Positions 59,389 through 64,000 of a DNA stretch of 64,000 nucleotides are shown here, one piece after another (within the stretch, counting starts at the first letter, position 1; each line of letters starts with the position of its first letter). Below the pieces are notes generated by a model. That model saw nothing but the letters and a program-made list of their open reading frames with translations. It ran no database searches and had not been told where the DNA came from. The stretch spans positions 84,444,148 to 84,508,147 of the forward strand of contig OZ035960.1 of assembly GCA_964034945.1 (NCBI GenBank), given 5' to 3'. Position numbers and translations under genes: made by a program. The stretch is from Chrysopilus asiliformis (taxonomy: Eukaryota > Arthropoda > Insecta > Diptera > Rhagionidae).

Positions 59389-59632
59389 ACTAGAGTGCCC
59401 AAGGAAGTCAAGCAGTCAAAATGACTGCTTTTGGCAATATAGGTATAACACATATATATATATATATATATATACTGGAAATGAAGGAGGGGGAGGTAAC
59501 TACAATTATTAATAAACGCATTTATATGTTGTACAAAAAGTCACAAAATTATAACAAATTGTGTCATTATATACATAATTGTTTTTCTGATTGAAATTAA
59601 AAAGCAGTCAAAATGACTTGGGCAATCTAGTG
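59389..59632. mobile_element. piggyBac-type MITE (244 bp, TTAA duplication)
   Basis: Ends CACTAGAGTGCCCAAG and CTTGGGCAATCTAGTG; TTAA on both sides (59385-59388, 59633-59636). Both arms carry AAGCAGTCAAAATGACT. An (AT)n run lies at 59452-59472. Confidence 0.85.
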
Positions 59633-60882
59633 TTAAACATAACAGTTAAAATAACAATTCAATTATCTAATGGTAATTTACAAATATTATGTATTGATCG
59701 TGAAATTCTATCATTCATAGTTTTCAAAGTAACTACTAATTTTTTTATCAGGACCTGGATGTAGTTCTTCAACTCTGGCTAATGGCCATTTTAAGGGTGG
59801 AGTATTTATATCTTTAACCATTACCAATGCTCCTTTTTCATATTTTGGTCCTCTGCTGCAATAAATGGAGATATTCTTTGACCCATCTCGACCAAAATTG
59901 TTGATGAATTTGACTTAGTCTCTGAAGTCGAGATAACCTATTAATTTTTATTATATCTAATAAATTTGGTTCCAAATTTGACGTTAATGGTCTGCCAATT
60001 AAAAAATGGCCAGGTGTTAATGCTTCACAATCATTCGCATCTTCCAACAATTGGGTAATAGGTCTGGAATTCATTACAGCTTCTACTTGACATACTGCTG
60101 TATGCAATTCGTCTGGAGCAGTGGTTCCCAAAGTGGTCCCTACGGACCCCCAGGGGTCCCCGGGATCATTCAGGGGGTCCGTGGAAAATTAAAATTGATT
60201 TGGGGGTCCCTGAACCACGTCAGGGGGTCCGCGCAAGGTTTAATATGAAATAAAAAAATGGTGACACATTTTTATTAATATGGAAGTTAAAATAAATAAC
60301 AATGAATAAACTATTAGCGATTTTTACGTCCTGATTAAAATATTTATAGTTAGACATATTGGGTTTTATTATTTAATATAATGCACCCTAAAAGTTATAG
60401 CTTACTATTTTATATTTTTGTTTAATTTGTTTACTTCTGCGAATAACCAAATCCGCGAATGTTTGGAATTACTGTATATTACTGTATTATTATATTCTGT
60501 TGTGAATTAATTTTTGAATTATTTATTTTTCTTGAAAAATTAATTTGTAGGGGAGACTGGGGTGTTCTGGACCGCATTTTCATTTTGGCTAAAAACTCGC
60601 AAAAAAATAACTTTTTCTGAAAATTTCAAAGCTTGAATTTGTAGTACGATAAATAACCTCTCTTTGGGTCACAGCAGTTTGGTCAAATTGTATTAAATTA
60701 TGCAAGTTTTATCAGTTGGCGCAAAAATGGCGTTTTTGCGATTTTGAAAAATCTCGGGGTATTGTGGACCACTTTGTAAATCGATTAAAAATGGAAAAAT
60801 GTGATAGACAATTTTTTTTTTTTATTCGTATATTTATTATATAACAGACAAAGTGAAATGAAGTGAAAAATTGCAATGAAAA

Positions 60883-61222
60883 TCAGTCCGAAACGCAATG
60901 TTCGCAAGTCCAGTAACTTGCAGTCATTCCGGAGCATCCCAAGTGAACAGCTCGATCGCACACGTTGCAATGGATGGTATTTCGGCGGTTCATTTTTTTT
61001 GGCATATTTTTCTTACAAATTATGCAGAAATCGATGTATTCTTCCACCTCACAATAGGTTGAAGATGGTTGTTTCTTCTGTGATGTCTTCGATTTGACAC
61101 GATCTTTTTGCTTTTTCGATTATGGTTTATCACCTTTTCTCTCCAATCTCTTTCGCTTCATATCAGCCTTCTCACGAAGGTCATTTACATCCTCTGGCAA
61201 TGTCAAAACGGCCGATTTAGAA
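60883..61222 (-). pseudogene. PHD-finger tail, probably of a pogo-like transposase
   Basis: The frame reads VSKSAVLTLPEDVNDLREKA, a basic stretch with one in-frame stop (61120-61122), then CIICKKNMPKK, CNVCDRAVHLGCSGM and WTCEHCVSD and stop. The C-x2-C, C-x2-C, H-x2-C, C-x2-C layout is that of a PHD finger. Many insect pogo/Tigger-type transposases end in such a finger. TAGGGGAGACTGGGGTG at 60550 may be a terminus of that element. A captured host gene fragment is the alternative. Confidence 0.6.
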
Positions 61223-61605
61223 ACTAGCTTGCATACCCGTCGTTGCCGGGTTAAGCTTTTTGTCTAAATTTTAGAATACGAAGAAAACCGGCAAGAACTT
61301 AAAAACTTTCTAATGGGTCTATGTTGGGGCTGGACCCCCGACGAACATCTGTGCCAAATTTCAGGCCAATCGGTTCAGTAGTTTCCCCGCGAAATAGTAA
61401 CATAGCGCAAAAACTAAGTTTCGAAATCACTTTACCCCCTCCCCTTACTCCCCCCACCACTCGCGCTAGTTTTCCGTATGCCTATGTTGGAACCAGAACT
61501 ACCACAGACACTCATGCCAAATTTCAAGTCAATCGGTTTAGCCGTTTTTGCGTGAAAGAGGAACAGACAGACAGACAGACACCAACTCATTTTTATATAT
61601 TAGTA
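61223..61605 (+). mobile_element. RTE/SINE-like short element
   Basis: Starts ACTAGCTTGCATACCCGTCG (then TTGCCGGGTT), repeats CCAAATTTCAGGCCAATCGG and CCAAATTTCAAGTCAATCGG, and ends GACAGACAGACAGAC followed by TTTTATATATTAGTA. Both the ACTAGC start and the tail are typical of RTE-derived sequences in insects. It breaks the pogo-like fragment. Confidence 0.7.
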
Positions 61606-62781
61606 TGATGATTGCCGAAAATCTAATGCTGTGTTTTTGCATGAAAAAACACTTATATGCATCAAATACACGAAGTTTGCTTGTCAAATGTCAAGAATTG
61701 AGTGGTCCATAATTCCCCGACAAAAGTGGTCCACAATTCCCCGAATGCTCTTTTTTACAATATGGCAGCTATTAGTAACACAATGCAAACTTCATGCAAA
61801 ATTTCTTGTCAGTGTCGAATGCTTAAGGCTCCGCGAATATTATCAATATATTTACTTGAGTTGATTCTCGAAAAATGTGGTTAAATTTAAGCGAAACACA
61901 AAGTGAAAAAAAAAACGGGTAAGAAGTTGCAAGGACATTCGAGATCTGGGGTGAACGCTTCGAGAACGTTCGAGACCTCGTCCGAACATACAGGAACGTT
62001 GGCAAACGAGCCGCGAATATAAAAGGCCGCGTCTTCGGCGGAGATTCAATAAATACTTCTTCAACAAAATGTTTTATTTATATTTTATTTTTACATCACC
62101 ATTTACCATTCAAGACATTAAAGTTAAATTTGTAATTTTTCTATTATGCATTTATGTAGTTTTTTACCCAGAGTCCGTGGGCAAGTTTTGACTATGAAAA
62201 GGGGTCCGTGGGCAAGTTTTGACTATGAAAAGGGGTCCGTGGGCCAAAAAAGTTTGGGAACCACTGGTCTGGAGTAAGAGAAGCATTTCCCAAAATTTTC
62301 CGAATATGACCTTTTGCTATCTTGAAAGCAGACTCCCACAAACCACCAAGGTGTGGAGAGCGTGATGGTATAGTTTTCCAAAAAATATTTTCTATTGATA
62401 AAAATTTGTGTACCTCGTCTTGATTTGCCTCTTTGAGCGATGAAACGTTTTAATACCGCTAAAAATGATGCTGTAAATAATTCTGAAGTTAATTCTAGAT
62501 GAATTGGTTTTACTTTAAAACATATAAAAACAGTCAAATATTATTTTGTTGGACCTTTTCCTCTAATCCGATGATGAACATATAGAGGACCACACAAATC
62601 TACTCTTGTTACTGCAAATGGGTGAAGTGTAGTTACACATTCAGATGGAAGATCACTCATTATTTGTTGTAACGTACTAGGCTTTGATCGAAAACATCTT
62701 ATACATTGATGAATTATTCTTTTTACTGTATTACGACCATGCAAAATCCAATATTTTTGTCGCATACTATTAATTATTGAT

Positions 62782-62863
62782 TGACATCCAGCATGTAAAT
62801 TAATTAAATGATAATAACTTTAATTCGTTATTATCATTTAATTAATTTACATGCTGGATGTCA
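62782..62863. repeat. Perfect inverted repeat, 37-bp arms, 8-base spacer
   Basis: The left arm (TGACATCCAGCATGTAAATT and onward) is the coding end of the BEL/Pao fragment; the right arm is its exact inverse. The similarity of the remnant stops there. Confidence 0.9.
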
Positions 62864-62913
62864 TCAGATGAGTAAAACAGTTATCTGATGGCAGTAATAG
62901 CATTATATGATAT

Positions 62914-63468
62914 ACTAGCGTTGCCAGCTTTAAGTTTTTTGTGTAAATTTTAGAATACCAAAAAACCATAAATAACTTAAAAACTTTTGGGGAAAAAACG
63001 TTATCCTTACAGGACCTTCTGTTTCGCATTTTGAAATTCCAACACCGGATTAGTGATCGGTGATACCGGAAACCCCCTAATGCCGATTTTCCCAGGGAAC
63101 ACGGGAAAAAAGATATTTTAGTTATCCTTTCAGTTTTGGATTTTGGAAATCTAATACCGAATTCGTGACCAGCGACCCCAAAAACCCCCTTATGCCGATT
63201 TTCCCTGGGAAAAAAGGAAAAAGGATATTTTAGTTATCCTTGCAGGATCTTGCGTTGGGAATTTTGAAATTCCAACACCGGATTCGTGATCAGCGACCCC
63301 AAAATCCCCATAATGCCAATTTTTCCGGGGAAGAATGGGAAAAAGGATATTTTCGTTATCCCTACAGGACCTTCTGTCCTGGCAACGCAGATCATTTTGC
63401 AAAAAACCGCGTAAAATTCGGTCCAGTAGTTTTAGAGTCTTGTAATCCCAAACCAACAAACATCCATT
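62914..63468 (+). repeat. RTE-like element with internal tandem repeats
   Basis: Starts ACTAGCGTTGCCAGC and TTTTAGAATACC like 61223, then has four imperfect units with GTTATCCTTACAGGACCTT, CCAACACCGGATT and CCCCAAAAACCCC. These match the tandem family at 1599-2090. Short open frames through the units are repeat products. Confidence 0.7.
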
Positions 63469-63469
63469 T

Positions 63470-63502
63470 TTATACCCGTATGGTGAAACCAAAGGGTATA
63501 TT
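63470..63502 (-). mobile_element. HINE-like element, copy H, 3' end fragment
   Basis: TATACCCGTATGGTGAAACC then AAAGGGTATA, the family's 3' end, is cut at 63502 by a hAT terminus. Confidence 0.7.
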
Positions 63503-64000
63503 TAGGGATGCAACATCGTTCATACAACATCGATATATCGAAAATCGATGTTTTTTTTAAGGCGACATCGATGTCAGAAAACATCGTCCTGAAAATATCG
63601 ATACCTCGATGTTTTCCGATGTTTTGTAAAAGTTACATTTAATAAATAATTTAGCCACCTGGTGGATGCTCTACTGTGGGTGGAGTGCACCCAGGTAGAA
63701 TTAACACGGTTTTAATTCTTCTTATACGTTGAACCACCAAAAACCCGTTAGTTTTCGAGATATTCGCAAAAAATTAACTTTTTGAAATACCGGCATATCT
63801 TCATAGTAAAAGACATAAATGTAGCAAATTCCTCTGTAAAATTTCATAGCTAGCTCTGGTATTTTTTGCGAAATCTTGTAGAAAGACTGACAGACAGAAA
63901 GACGTTTTTGTGATAATGCTCCAGTCGAATCAGGAGTGCTCGGGAAGTGTTTTTCAGGCAAAATTAAGATATGGAAATTTTTCATGGATTACTACGACTT
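63503..64000. mobile_element. Left end of a hAT-type element running off the window
   Basis: Starts TAGGGATGCAACATCG and has at least six ACATCGAT/TCGATGTT words in the first 120 bp. Near 63880 an RTE-like AGACTGACAGACAGAAAGACG tail is seen. The right end is outside the window. Confidence 0.65.

Larger units (their letters stand above)
60119..62266. mobile_element. hAT-type element inside the BEL/Pao remnant (2148 bp)
   Basis: Ends CAGTGGTTCCCAAAG and TTTGGGAACCACTG; exact 8-bp duplication GTCTGGAG (60111-60118, 62267-62274). Subterminal repeats GGGGGTCCGTGGA and GGGGTCCGTGGGCAAGTTTT occur at the two ends. It carries a pogo-like transposase tail and an RTE-like insert, and no hAT transposase. 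Confidence 0.9.
59725..62865 (-). pseudogene. BEL/Pao retrotransposon integrase end, split by a hAT element
   Basis: On the minus strand the integrase zinc region and start of the core (about 62541-62800: RQKYWILHGRNTVKRIIHQ, CIRCFRSKPS, FAVTRVDLCGPLYVHH) is followed by a frameshifted core (62275-62537: VFICFKVKPIHLELTSELF). After the hAT insert comes DELHTAVCQVEAVMNSRPIT, EALTPGHFLIGRPL and LARVEELHPGPDK (59725-60110). This order is that of BEL/Pao integrases. Frameshifts and a deletion mean it is dead. Protease, reverse transcriptase and LTRs are not seen. Confidence 0.85.

Overview
The window is AT-rich eukaryotic DNA, most likely from an insect and probably a dipteran. Short introns (mostly 50-60 bp), GT-AG splice sites, CLIP-domain serine proteases, an irritans-type mariner, hAT and Harbinger elements, BEL/Pao and Penelope remnants all point that way. 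I cannot name the species.

Host genes are few and spread among transposon debris. (1) A minus-strand family of CLIP-type S1 serine proteases covers roughly 0.6-33 kb. The 5' exon of one member runs off the left edge (624-684). A partial member has lost its active serine (5873-6794). A complete, catalytically competent 368-residue protease is built from four exons spread over 10 kb (13677-23703). A third member has lost all three catalytic residues but keeps open frames (30246-33002). (2) A complete seven-exon SRP54 gene on the minus strand (46047-49788, 505 aa). (3) A complete six-exon pepsin/cathepsin D-type aspartic protease on the plus strand (57352-58850, 376 aa), with TATA box and polyadenylation signal.

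Mobile DNA fills most of the rest. A high-copy family of about 0.54 kb (seven substantial copies and one end fragment) has asymmetric subterminal inverted repeats, terminal hairpins and a (GTCY)n core, which is how Helentron-associated elements (HINE/INE-1/mini-me type) look. One mariner has a full 349-codon transposase and perfect 30-bp ends. It sits in a hAT MITE that sits in a larger hAT element. At 36.6-43.8 kb a Penelope-like retroelement with long direct and inverted repeats carries two further DNA elements, one of them with a 156-bp hairpin and the 5' end of a transposase gene. A BEL/Pao integrase remnant at 59.7-62.9 kb is split by a hAT element that itself holds a PHD-finger transposase tail and an RTE-like insert. 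Many target-site duplications can be read directly, so the order of insertion can be worked out.

The strongest biological story is the protease cluster: one working enzyme beside two relatives that lost catalysis by different changes. The strongest genomic stories are the layered insertions, several long hairpins, a spacer-less 90-bp palindrome, and four DNA elements that keep only the 5' exon, or a short ORF, of a transposase-like gene.
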